Source: an uncultured Bacteroidales bacterium
Lineage (GTDB): Bacteria; Bacteroidota; Bacteroidia; Bacteroidales; UBA932
DNA length: 38,196 bases
Direction of reading: 5' to 3'
NCBI GenBank assembly: GCA_934693135.1
Contig: CAKUVA010000019.1
Location: forward strand, 1-38,196
This document shows positions 15,570-24,389 of this stretch, piece by piece; position 1 is the first letter of the stretch, and every line of letters starts with the position of its first letter. Made by a program: the position numbers and the translations under genes. The notes under the pieces were generated by a model. It did no database searches and was not told the origin of the DNA. It saw only the letters and a program-made list of their open reading frames with translations.

Positions 15570-17435
15570 TTATTCGTCCCATCCAGGATTCTGTACTAGT
15601 GCACCGGAAGTAAGGGTGATTTGTTTCTTTGGAATAGGATTTAGATAATCTCTGCCTTCATTCCAAGTTACTTTGTGATCTCTGAACCCTGTCAGCCATC
15701 CTTTGATTGGAGTTGCTCCTTCTGGTGCATCAGGATCATATAACCTTTCAGAAAGGCTTGAAATGGAAATATTGGCAAGCCCTGCTACAGTAGCTGTACC
15801 ATCATATACTTCGAAATCTACTTTGCCATCACCATCCATATCATAAAGGCCCGTTCCCGGAAGATATACTCCATAGTAAGGTGATTCTGTTCCTGCTTCA
15901 TTATATGCTCCTCCGTTCACGAGTTTTGCTCCTTCGCTCCATCGTAGCATATCGAACATTCTGAATCCTTCCATCACGAGTTCTATGGTCCGTTCTCTGC
16001 GGACTTCCAATACAAGTGCTTTTTGGGTGCTGTTGGATCGTATGTAATTTGGGTAACACTTCTCCATATATGGATCAATGCTGATATCAGTTTTGAGGGC
16101 AGGCATGCCGACACGGGACCTTATTTTATTGATGGATTTATCTAAGGCTTCTTGATCAAGAGTTCCAAGTTCGGCGCGAGCCTCAGCAAAATTCAACATT
16201 ACCTCAGCAAGTCTAAAAACAGGAAAGTCATTCGTAGCTTTGCCTTGAGAAAGACAATCTTGGTTATATATGTATTTGATAGGCTTGTAACCTGTATAGC
16301 AATGGTCAAGATTATTTATCAAAGGTTTGTCTTGGTCCAACTGAACATATCCTGGGCATAGTATTGTCTGTGCCAGTCTCGGATCACGATCCTTGACTTC
16401 ATCTAAGTACCATACTTTATCTGCGTCAGGCCTGTCTGTAAATCGAGAGCCGTCAGCCATAAGGTAATGATTAACGAATCGTTTGGTGAAACCTATGCTC
16501 TGTTCGTAGTATTTTGACTGAAATGAATGTCCGAATTTAAGAACATTGTAATTATACAGGATAGCAAGCATGACCTCATCTTCACGAGCATCTTCAGTGG
16601 CAAATAACATCCTGTAGTTCATATCTTTACTACTCCCATTATATAGAGAATAGCCGCTATTATCGATTACTTGTTCTGCGGCATCAGCAGCAATTTTCAG
16701 GAAATATTCGGCTGATAGGCTTACTGGTTTTCCGTTAAATTCTGTTGGGTCATTCTTCGGAGAAAATGCGTCTGTTGCATGATATACTCGCCAGGTTCCT
16801 TCCCATAAAGCTGCCCGGCTTTTAAGCGCTAAAGCTGTCCATTTATTGATTCTTGCAACATTGTGATTTTCATCAAGACGTTCTATTGCGTTGTCAATAT
16901 CGTCCATAACATGAAGCATTACTATTCCTCTCGGATCACGAGGTTTTGATAATGCCTCCTTGTCTGAAGATCCTATGACAAAGTCATAATATGGAACATC
17001 TCCGAAGCGTTTAACTTTTTCATAGTAAGCGAGTGCACGGAAGAAATAGGCCACGCCTTGATAATATTCTTTCGCTTTCTCATCTTTACAGTTGTCACAA
17101 TATTCAAAAAACATATTTATTCGTCTGACTGTGCTCCAACCCCATGCTGTTGCGCCAGAATAGGAATCCGTCACAAGTCGATTTCCGAGTACGAGATCAT
17201 TAGGGTTAGCCATGACATAGTCGTCTGCCGCCCATGTTATTATACTGTTAGGTGATACGAATAAATCATCATAACATTTATCAAGCCATAGTTTACATTC
17301 ATCTGCCGACGTGAAATAGTTCTCAGGTGCCACATCATCCTCAGAAAGCCTTGTTAAATCGCATGCTGTAAAGAATGTCGCTGAAAGAGCAATTGCTATA
17401 TAAAATATCTTTTTCATATTGTCAAAGATTTTCAT
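15570..17435 (-). CDS. RagB/SusD-family glycan-binding outer-membrane lipoprotein
   Basis: SusD proteins sit as a lid on their SusC partner and capture the glycan at the cell surface. The 621-residue frame contains the SusD N-terminus just after the lipobox (FTACDLTRLSEDDVAPENYF), TPR-like helices, and the C-terminal family segment including VRRERTIELVMEGFRMFDMLRW and a final ITLTSGALVQNPGWDE. The last residues match the NPGW/NPGY ending seen in many SusD proteins. An internal ATG six codons on (17417) gives the cleaner signal peptide MKKIFYIAIALSATFFTAC and may be the true start. The gene follows susC by 13 bases and is cotranscribed with it. Confidence 0.93.
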   Translation of the reverse strand: MKIFDNMKKIFYIAIALSATFFTACDLTRLSEDDVAPENYFTSADECKLWLDKCYDDLFVSPNSIITWAADDYVMANPNDLVLGNRLVTDSYSGATAWGWSTVRRINMFFEYCDNCKDEKAKEYYQGVAYFFRALAYYEKVKRFGDVPYYDFVIGSSDKEALSKPRDPRGIVMLHVMDDIDNAIERLDENHNVARINKWTALALKSRAALWEGTWRVYHATDAFSPKNDPTEFNGKPVSLSAEYFLKIAADAAEQVIDNSGYSLYNGSSKDMNYRMLFATEDAREDEVMLAILYNYNVLKFGHSFQSKYYEQSIGFTKRFVNHYLMADGSRFTDRPDADKVWYLDEVKDRDPRLAQTILCPGYVQLDQDKPLINNLDHCYTGYKPIKYIYNQDCLSQGKATNDFPVFRLAEVMLNFAEARAELGTLDQEALDKSINKIRSRVGMPALKTDISIDPYMEKCYPNYIRSNSTQKALVLEVRRERTIELVMEGFRMFDMLRWSEGAKLVNGGAYNEAGTESPYYGVYLPGTGLYDMDGDGKVDFEVYDGTATVAGLANISISSLSERLYDPDAPEGATPIKGWLTGFRDHKVTWNEGRDYLNPIPKKQITLTSGALVQNPGWDE

Positions 17436-17448
17436 GTTCTGTTTATAA

Positions 17449-20400
17449 TCAGAATGTTACATCTACACCGAAAGATATCGTCTTAGGATAAAGATATCCG
17501 ATTCCGGTATTGTCTGTGTTAAGGCTACTTGCGTTCGCAAGTTCCGGATCTATGGTGGTACAATGTTTTTTCAATGGAGACCAGTAATAAAGATTCTCTC
17601 CTGTGAAGAATACTCTAAGTTTACTGATATAGAACTTCTTTGTGATGTTTTCAGGTAGTGTGTACCCTACTGTCAGATTCTTGAATCTCAAGTATCCTAT
17701 ATTTTGTAGATATCGGTCATTCTTTTGTCCCAGTCCGAGGTTATAGTTTCCACTCGAATAAGATGCGAATGCACGTGGGCGAGGAAAATATCCTTCCGGG
17801 TTACTGTCAGGATCATAGACTCTCTTCATAAAGTCCTTGGCAATGAAACTTACCTCAGAGTATGAATAAGGACCCCAAAATGCACTGCCGCCATAAGCTC
17901 CTGTCGGATACCAGTTTTGATGTGCTATTCCTTGGAAAAATGCGGATATGTCTATTCCTGCCCAATTGAAACTCAATCTAAACGAGTAAGGGAATCGAGG
18001 TCTGCTATTTCCTATGATTTCTCTGTCACCGGGATCGTCCAATGTTCCAGTTCCAGAGGTTATCTTTCCATCATTATTGAGATCTCTAAATTTTGGATCA
18101 CCGGCTTTTAGCCCTGTTCCTAAGCTGGAACTGAGTGCCTGATATGGTCCTGGCTGGATTTCGTGACTGTCGATTCTGGACATGTATTCAGCAGCCTCTT
18201 CGTCAGTTGCGAACAAACCGTCGATGCGATAACCCCATATATCCCCAAGGGTTTTGCCCTTGTAATTGCTTGAAAGAGTTCCTGTAGGATTGTAATATTT
18301 AGTGATTACCGTCTTGTTATCTCCAATTCCGAAAGATAGGGAGTAATTCGCAGGTTTGCCGAGAATTGGGAACCAATCTTTCCAACTGATGGATATCTCC
18401 CATCCTTTAGTTCTGAGGTTTGCACAGTTTTCTTTAGGTGAAGTAGCGCCGTAGGTAGCTGGGAGTTCTACAGATGCTGTGAGCATATCTTTTGTATCCC
18501 TTATGAAATAATCTCCTGTAAATGAGAGTCTGCTTTCAAAAAAGTCCATATCCAGTCCCCAGTCGTATGTGGTCACGGTCTCCCATGTTAGTCCTGAAGA
18601 AACAGGAGCACTTACAGATGAATATGCTGCTTTGCTTGACTTATCGAATGTATAGCTCATCGTATTGTCGGATGATACCTTAGTAAGATAATAGTAGTTA
18701 CTTACTTGCTGGTTTCCGAGAGAGCCTGCAGAAAATCGGATTTTTCCGTTAGTGATGATATTTGTGGCAGGTTTGAAGAAAGGTTCTTCAGAGAATCTCC
18801 ATGCTGCAGATGCTGAAGGGAAGAATCCCCATCGGCTTCCTGAGGCAAAACGTGATGTCCCATCATATCTTGCACTGGCTTCTACGATATATCTGCCTTT
18901 CCAGTCATAGTTGAGTCGACCGAAAATACCGAGAGTTGCAAATGTGGAAATGGACTGGTTTGGTCCGTCATATGTCGTGTCTTCTCCGCGAGAAAGTTGT
19001 GCAAATGAGTTAAAAGCATCATTTAAGATCGGCCAAGCTTTTATTGAAAGTTGGTTGCTTCTGTAGTTCTCATATTGCATTCCGGCAGTTGCCTTGAAAT
19101 AGTGTCCGTTCCAGTCGTTCTCGTATGTCCCGTATGCGTTGAATACATGACTATTCCTGAAAGAACGGACTTCCTTGTATGATTTAGTCGTACCGGTGAC
19201 CATTATCTGTTCTCCAGGCTTAGTGCCGTAATAGTAGTTGTTTGTCCTTGCCGTATTGTATGTGTCAGACCTTCTGAAGTCATATTCTCCAGTGAGTACC
19301 AAGTGTTTTGCTATGGTCAGATCTAAGCGGTGTGTCATATCGAAGTTACTTACATTCTTCGAGAAATGGTTTTTCCCTGCTAATATCTGAGCGGCATTAC
19401 TTCTCATCAAGTCTGTTTGTGAACCGACTATTTCTGAAGGATATACGACAAGCGAGCCGTCAGGATTGATAGGCGAGAATGCAGGAGAGCACACGAACCA
19501 CATCCTTTGGAGAAGAAGGTTGATGTCTTCATTTCCGCCCCACTTGTAGTTTCTGACATTATATGATATATTATTTGAATATTTTATCCAATCAGTTATT
19601 TTGGCAGTAATCTTTGATCTGACTGAATAGTTCTCGTATGTATCTTTTGCCGGTTCCTTGAATATACCATCTTCCGTATACCAACGACCGCTCACATAGT
19701 ACTTCACCTTATCATTTCCTCCTGATACGGAAACATTATGCTCGCTTGTAGAACGATTAGTATTCAATAAGTTATGATACCAATCATAGTTTCCGTAATA
19801 ATGATATAACCCGTCATCTTCCAGAACAATCCAAGGGCGTGAAGGATCTTCGGTCTTGTCATTCCTGCGTTCATACAATTTGAGTAGTCTTCCATTCTCA
19901 GCGGTGTAGTCGAAGACTCTTCTTTGGGATGAATGGAAAGACTGGTTACAGAACATATTGACTATGCTTACATGTTCGTAACCGGATGTGATATAATCAG
20001 TATTCGTAGTCGGCTGGATCCATGCTTGTCGGAAATTGTAGCTAATGGAGCTTTTTCCTGTCTTGCCCTGCTTAGTGGTTATGAGCACTACGCCTGCAGA
20101 AGCTTTGGCTCCATAGATTGCGCATGTTGAGGCATCCTTGAGAACTGATACAGATTCGATGTCATTTGGGTTTATTTGTTGGAGAGATACTTCCACACCA
20201 TCAGCGAGCACAAGTGGTGAGCCTCCGTTCACGGATATGCTACCACGCACGTTGATGGAAGGAGAACTGTTAGGACCTCCATTTCCCATTTTTATATAAA
20301 GAGAAGGGTCTGCTCCTTGCAATGCATTTGCTGCTGAAACTGCAGGCCTTTTTTCCAATGTGTTTCCATCCACTATGCCAACTGCACCAGATAAACTCGA

Positions 20401-20751
20401 CTTTTTCTGAGTACCATAGCCTACGACAACAATTTCATCCAATACATTTTTAGAATCATTCAATGTAATGTTGAAAGGTTGGCGTTCTTTTCCAGAAAGC
20501 TTTATTTCCAGGTCTTCGTAACCAACACATGAAACAACAACTGTTACTGGAAATGAAAGGTTCTTGAGTGTATAATTGCCGTCATAATCTGTGGCAGCAC
20601 CAATCTGGGTACCTTTTATCAGTACACCAGCACCGATGAGAGGTTCTCCGGAAGAATCCAGTACTTTTCCGGAAAATGTTCCTGTCGTCTGTGCAAAAAG
20701 CGATATGCCGGAGAATAGCAATATCAGCATTGCGATAAAAACATTTTTCAT
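17449..20751 (-). CDS. SusC/RagA-family TonB-linked outer-membrane receptor
   Basis: The 1100-residue protein is the beta-barrel importer partner of the downstream SusD. A signal peptide ends near residue 20 (SLFAQ). A carboxypeptidase-regulatory-like domain follows (about 25-100) with VLDSSGEPLIGAGVLIKGT, then the SusC signature DEIVVVGYGTQKKSSLSGAV (105-124) that overlaps the TonB box, a plug domain (about 130-240) and a long barrel ending in an aromatic residue (VDVTF). Length and motif order are those of complete SusC proteins, with no truncation. It uses the 38-base gap after the DUF6377 gene, so the whole locus can be one transcript. The substrate is unknown. Confidence 0.95.
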   Translation of the reverse strand: MKNVFIAMLILLFSGISLFAQTTGTFSGKVLDSSGEPLIGAGVLIKGTQIGAATDYDGNYTLKNLSFPVTVVVSCVGYEDLEIKLSGKERQPFNITLNDSKNVLDEIVVVGYGTQKKSSLSGAVGIVDGNTLEKRPAVSAANALQGADPSLYIKMGNGGPNSSPSINVRGSISVNGGSPLVLADGVEVSLQQINPNDIESVSVLKDASTCAIYGAKASAGVVLITTKQGKTGKSSISYNFRQAWIQPTTNTDYITSGYEHVSIVNMFCNQSFHSSQRRVFDYTAENGRLLKLYERRNDKTEDPSRPWIVLEDDGLYHYYGNYDWYHNLLNTNRSTSEHNVSVSGGNDKVKYYVSGRWYTEDGIFKEPAKDTYENYSVRSKITAKITDWIKYSNNISYNVRNYKWGGNEDINLLLQRMWFVCSPAFSPINPDGSLVVYPSEIVGSQTDLMRSNAAQILAGKNHFSKNVSNFDMTHRLDLTIAKHLVLTGEYDFRRSDTYNTARTNNYYYGTKPGEQIMVTGTTKSYKEVRSFRNSHVFNAYGTYENDWNGHYFKATAGMQYENYRSNQLSIKAWPILNDAFNSFAQLSRGEDTTYDGPNQSISTFATLGIFGRLNYDWKGRYIVEASARYDGTSRFASGSRWGFFPSASAAWRFSEEPFFKPATNIITNGKIRFSAGSLGNQQVSNYYYLTKVSSDNTMSYTFDKSSKAAYSSVSAPVSSGLTWETVTTYDWGLDMDFFESRLSFTGDYFIRDTKDMLTASVELPATYGATSPKENCANLRTKGWEISISWKDWFPILGKPANYSLSFGIGDNKTVITKYYNPTGTLSSNYKGKTLGDIWGYRIDGLFATDEEAAEYMSRIDSHEIQPGPYQALSSSLGTGLKAGDPKFRDLNNDGKITSGTGTLDDPGDREIIGNSRPRFPYSFRLSFNWAGIDISAFFQGIAHQNWYPTGAYGGSAFWGPYSYSEVSFIAKDFMKRVYDPDSNPEGYFPRPRAFASYSSGNYNLGLGQKNDRYLQNIGYLRFKNLTVGYTLPENITKKFYISKLRVFFTGENLYYWSPLKKHCTTIDPELANASSLNTDNTGIGYLYPKTISFGVDVTF

Positions 20752-20789
20752 AACGATATGGTTAATAGTTTTATATATGTATATATGTT

Positions 20790-22331
20790 TTAAATCTGTG
20801 AAATTCTGGTTTCAAACTCTTCAGGAGGGCATACGGCTCCTTTCTTTATCTTGCATCTGTGCGTATATACCGAACTTGGTGCACAATGCAGGAACTTCGC
20901 TATTTTTCCACTATCAGTGATTCCTATTTTTATAGCTGCAAGTATTCGTAGTCCTGTAGTAAGTTCTCGCTGAGTCTTTATTACGAAACGAGCTTCAGGG
21001 CGCATAAGCTCATTGACCTTATCTATGAAATCAGGGTATAAGCCAAGAAAAGTGTCATCGAAAATCTTGAAGAAGGTCTTGTAATCAACAACATCTTCGG
21101 GCGGTTTTCGTAGCATCTCCTTTACTGCTTCTACCCCACCTTCCTTGAGTGCTGAGCGCAGTTCATGTCGATACCTTTCAATATCTTCCATGTAGTAGGC
21201 TGACATGGTTATATGCCTTGCTATATATTCATTTTTTGCCTCATTTGCGTTTTCCAGCAGGAGATTTTTCCTTTTAATCGTATGATGTTGCCTAAATGAG
21301 AGTACCAGCAGAGCGATGGTGGTTGTGCATAACATGCCAAGTATGATAATTATGCATATATAGGCAGTTCTGTTCTGTCTCGTCTTGTGACTCACTGCCT
21401 TCACAATATCCAACATTGAATTGGCAGAATTAGTTATTCTTGAGTTGTATTTACTCGCGAGAGCATCTTCAAGTGCCACTTGGCAATATCGTGAAGCTGT
21501 TCCCAACTCATTGTCCTCAAAAAGCATTTTGGATAACTCAAACAGAGCCATGGATGCTCTTATAGGTATCTCCATGCTGTATATGCAACTCTGTGCTAAC
21601 CAATATTTTCTTTGCTCTCTTTTTCCTGTGTATGAATGAGCGAAAGCGAGACTATAAGCTGCTTCTGATTTCTCATATAAGTTCTTACTATTGTCTACAA
21701 GTTCTTTCAATATGATAGTTGCCTCTCCTGACCGACCGCTTTCATATAGTTGCATTCCATTTCTCCGGACAAGTTCGAACGCGTCTATTTCTGGATTGTT
21801 TATATAAGCAAGTCGTTTTATATGTCGTCTTTCCACTATTCGTTTCCTATCTTTAGCTGGAATCATATCGTCCATTGCCATGATTCCGTCTAAATAAAGG
21901 TCTGCCTTATAATATTCTGCGAGTTCTGACAGAGACATTGAGGTTGTGTCCAAGTTGGCTAACATTGTTTCGGCTTCATTATATTGACGCAGAAGCACCT
22001 CCACTGTAGTTCTTTCAAGAGTAATGAGCAGTTTTTTCGTGCTATCATCTTTTGATAGAGTGTCCATGAGATTAAGGAATGCCAATGCTGAATCCGCCTG
22101 CCAGTATTTATACAACTTGAACAATTTTTCTGAGCAATCCCACTTCACAGAATCATTTTCCGCTTTAGATAAGAGGGTATGCAGACTATCTGCCTCGGTT
22201 TCGAGTTTTATCTCATACCGATCACGCTGTGCGAGTACATGGTCCAATTCTCTGAACTTTTTGTGCAGTTCAGAGGTGCATCCTGTCATGAACAGAATGG
22301 TTATGCAGAGTAATCTCAGAGTATGCCTCAT
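20790..22331 (-). CDS. DUF6377-type membrane-spanning TPR/HTH regulator
   Basis: The 513-residue protein has a lipobox-like signal (FMTGC, Cys18), a helical TPR-like periplasmic region (about 25-315), a single membrane segment at about 323-346, a charged linker helix, and a C-terminal cytoplasmic region. That region ends in an HTH-like element: IGITDSGKIAKFLHCAPSSV at 469-488, then a basic stretch. This arrangement matches the DUF6377 proteins often encoded beside SusC/SusD pairs. It suggests direct signal passage from a periplasmic sensor to a DNA-binding end, in place of the usual hybrid two-component system or ECF sigma/anti-sigma pair. Its ATG overlaps the stop of the upstream SGNH gene (ATGA). 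A regulatory role is inferred, not shown. Confidence 0.75.
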   Translation of the reverse strand: MRHTLRLLCITILFMTGCTSELHKKFRELDHVLAQRDRYEIKLETEADSLHTLLSKAENDSVKWDCSEKLFKLYKYWQADSALAFLNLMDTLSKDDSTKKLLITLERTTVEVLLRQYNEAETMLANLDTTSMSLSELAEYYKADLYLDGIMAMDDMIPAKDRKRIVERRHIKRLAYINNPEIDAFELVRRNGMQLYESGRSGEATIILKELVDNSKNLYEKSEAAYSLAFAHSYTGKREQRKYWLAQSCIYSMEIPIRASMALFELSKMLFEDNELGTASRYCQVALEDALASKYNSRITNSANSMLDIVKAVSHKTRQNRTAYICIIIILGMLCTTTIALLVLSFRQHHTIKRKNLLLENANEAKNEYIARHITMSAYYMEDIERYRHELRSALKEGGVEAVKEMLRKPPEDVVDYKTFFKIFDDTFLGLYPDFIDKVNELMRPEARFVIKTQRELTTGLRILAAIKIGITDSGKIAKFLHCAPSSVYTHRCKIKKGAVCPPEEFETRISQI

Positions 22332-23527
22332 CAGAATCTATCTATGTATTTAGGAATCAGTTCTTGGATTCCTTTCATTTCGATGTCATTTTCTATGATT
22401 GTCATGTAAGGTACATCCGCAGGTGTTGTATAATATTTCGCGTAATAATTATCGTATGGAATGGGACTACTACTATATTTGCAACTCTTGATGAGATCTT
22501 TCCAGTTATTATCTGGCGTATTATCACCGCTGAGAGCATTATATAGCATCTGTGTCATGATATAACCCATCAATGGATTCGGATGATGGGTATCTGATCC
22601 AGTATGATTACAGAAAGTATATCTGTCTTTATACTCCACTGTACCTCCTGGCACTTTAACTGCTCCGGTATATATGTCATACGCAAGTTGGCCGCAGTTT
22701 ATTATTGTCACGCCTTGCTCATGAAGTCTTTTTAATTGTGATAGTATATTCTGATGGTTCTTATATACACTATATATGTGGTTGATATATATAAGTTTAA
22801 CATTTTTGTTAACTGATGTGAATCTGTTAAACAATGTCATAGCATCATTATAGAAATTGGAGTTATTGTTACCTGCTTCAGAAATAATAACATAGTCAAA
22901 TGACTTGAGATCTAACCCTTTAAGTAAGTCCACACCTACGCCCGGGCAGTCTTTATGTTCAGTCTTGCAACCTGCTTCAGTATAATCCGAAAGTTTATGA
23001 TTTCCATATGTGCAGTCGATTATGTTGTACCCGGAGTAGCCTTTGTCTTTCAGCATTTTGTAAAACATTCCGGTATCTTCCTTGCTCTGTGCCCCATACT
23101 CTACCAAGCCGCCATAGTAAACCATTGAGTTCGCGCAGATGATAAAGTTCTTGCCATTAAGAGTATTTTCAGGCTTCGCCTTGTATTCTGCCTGTGTCAA
23201 TGTTATTGCGCATTTTTTCCCTCTTTCCAATGTAAATGTGAGTGTTCCTGTGCGCTCATTTCCTTTGTTTTGTAGTACTGTTATAGCCACTTGTTGTCCT
23301 GAACTATCACCTTTTCCGTTTTCTGGAGATAGCGTCACCCATTCTGGACCTTCAGCAGACCAGGAGGACATTGTTGTAATGTCGATTATCTTAGTCTCAC
23401 TTTCTGCTGTGAACTTCAGTGATGCGGCAGATATTGAAATAGTCTCTTCTGTCTCACTTTTTGCGCAATATGCATTAAGTAGACATAATGTGGCTAGCAT
23501 GCCAATTCTAATCATTGTGTGAATCAT
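22331..23527 (-). CDS. BACON domain plus SGNH-hydrolase-like (DUF4886-like) lipoprotein
   Basis: The 398-residue protein opens the glycan locus. A signal peptide is followed by a candidate lipid cysteine Cys21 (LLNAYC). A BACON-like domain (about 30-114) ends ITLTQAEYK, and an SGNH/GDSL-like alpha/beta domain covers about 125-335. Candidate catalytic residues are Ser134 in IICANSMVYYGG (block I position) and Asp312/His315 in SDTHHPNPLMGY, which is the block V Asp-x-x-His arrangement. The block I glycine-asparagine is altered (CANS rather than GNS or GDS). By family it may be an esterase that deacylates a decorated glycan. It is translationally coupled to the regulator downstream. Confidence 0.68.
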   Translation of the reverse strand: MIHTMIRIGMLATLCLLNAYCAKSETEETISISAASLKFTAESETKIIDITTMSSWSAEGPEWVTLSPENGKGDSSGQQVAITVLQNKGNERTGTLTFTLERGKKCAITLTQAEYKAKPENTLNGKNFIICANSMVYYGGLVEYGAQSKEDTGMFYKMLKDKGYSGYNIIDCTYGNHKLSDYTEAGCKTEHKDCPGVGVDLLKGLDLKSFDYVIISEAGNNNSNFYNDAMTLFNRFTSVNKNVKLIYINHIYSVYKNHQNILSQLKRLHEQGVTIINCGQLAYDIYTGAVKVPGGTVEYKDRYTFCNHTGSDTHHPNPLMGYIMTQMLYNALSGDNTPDNNWKDLIKSCKYSSSPIPYDNYYAKYYTTPADVPYMTIIENDIEMKGIQELIPKYIDRF

Positions 23528-23546
23528 GTCAGTTATTAGTTTTTGT

Positions 23547-23577
23547 CAAATTTACATTAACTGACGATTCTATAAAA
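23547..23577 (-). promoter_or_regulatory. Predicted promoter of the six-gene glycan locus
   Basis: On the minus strand TAAATTTG (23547-23554) fits the -7 TAnnTTTG element, with a TTTT sequence 19 bases upstream (23574-23577) at the -33 position. It lies 19 bases before the ATG at 23527. The rest of the gap 23528-23649 is AT-rich with no further feature seen. Confidence 0.5.
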
Positions 23578-23649
23578 GTACTAAGACTATTATCTATAAT
23601 AAATATGTCTCTAAAAATTGGCTAATATATTTATTATCAATTAAAAAAT

Positions 23650-23685
23650 AAGTGCATCCTGAAATGTAATTTTCAAGATGCACTT
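23650..23685 (-). terminator. Rho-independent terminator after the DUF4923 gene
   Basis: A 15-bp stem (23671-23685 with 23650-23664, one C-A mismatch) and a 6-base loop are followed on the minus strand by ATTTTTTAATTG. It separates the thiL-like/DUF4923 transcript from the glycan locus on the same strand. Confidence 0.85.
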
Positions 23686-23751
23686 TAGCGTTGGAACAAT
23701 GTAGATTAGTATGTAGAACATATATTTTATTGTTCCATATTTACTATGATT

Positions 23752-24384
23752 TTATTTTTTTGATAGCTTGAATCCGAGTTTCATGCCCTTGTAGGAGTTC
23801 GTGAGACCGCTGACAGTATTAGCTGTACTTGAGTTCTTTCCAGCATAAGATAATGCGGTTTTGATGAAAGAGAGAAATCTGTCAGCATCGAAGAGCATTT
23901 CACATCCTTCTGTCGTTCTGGTCAATGTTCCTGTCATTGAGAAATATTTCATAACTTTTCCATATTGGAGAGTTACTTTCTTTGCATCATCATTGATCTG
24001 CCATGTTCCATTGAGTGGTAATCCGAATATTGTGCAGGTGAAAGTTTTGTCCTCATTGAAAGTGAATGAGACAGAACCTGACTTTATGCCGATTTTTTGT
24101 AGGTATCCGTCGATTTTGTCTTCCATGCCGGATGTAACTGCTGTTCCTGCGACATTGGAAAGAACAGATTCGCCTGTGAGCGATACGGCTGCACCCGTGT
24201 AAGTCCATGAACCTGGTAGGCTTACTGAGTTTGCTCCAGGTACATATGAATTTATTACAGAGTTTACTACATCAGATGATGCGGCTTTTTTCAGAATGCT
24301 TGATAGCTTCTGGGCTGAAGCTACAGAAGGCATACATACCATAGCAGCAGCTATGGCCAAAATTGTTAAATTCTTCATATTCAT
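23752..24384 (-). CDS. DUF4923-family secreted protein
   Basis: The 210-residue protein has a clear signal peptide (MNMKNLTILAIAAAMVCMPS, cleavage near ASAQ) and no lipid cysteine, so it is probably periplasmic or secreted. The mature part begins with a short helix (KLSSILKKAASS), then LPGSWTYTGAAVSLTGESVL. It continues into a beta-rich domain with FTFNEDKTFTCTIFGLPLNG and GTLTRTTEGCEMLFDADRFL. This is the layout of DUF4923, a lipocalin-like family restricted to Bacteroidetes with no known function. It starts 5 bases after the ThiL-like gene and ends before a strong terminator. Confidence 0.75.
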   Translation of the reverse strand: MNMKNLTILAIAAAMVCMPSVASAQKLSSILKKAASSDVVNSVINSYVPGANSVSLPGSWTYTGAAVSLTGESVLSNVAGTAVTSGMEDKIDGYLQKIGIKSGSVSFTFNEDKTFTCTIFGLPLNGTWQINDDAKKVTLQYGKVMKYFSMTGTLTRTTEGCEMLFDADRFLSFIKTALSYAGKNSSTANTVSGLTNSYKGMKLGFKLSKK

Positions 24385-24389
24385 AGTTT

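Noticed and set aside
17418..17435. Six extra N-terminal codons of SusD as certain
   Set aside because: The signal peptide from ATG 17417 is cleaner. The longer frame is kept only as the outer limit because the data do not decide.
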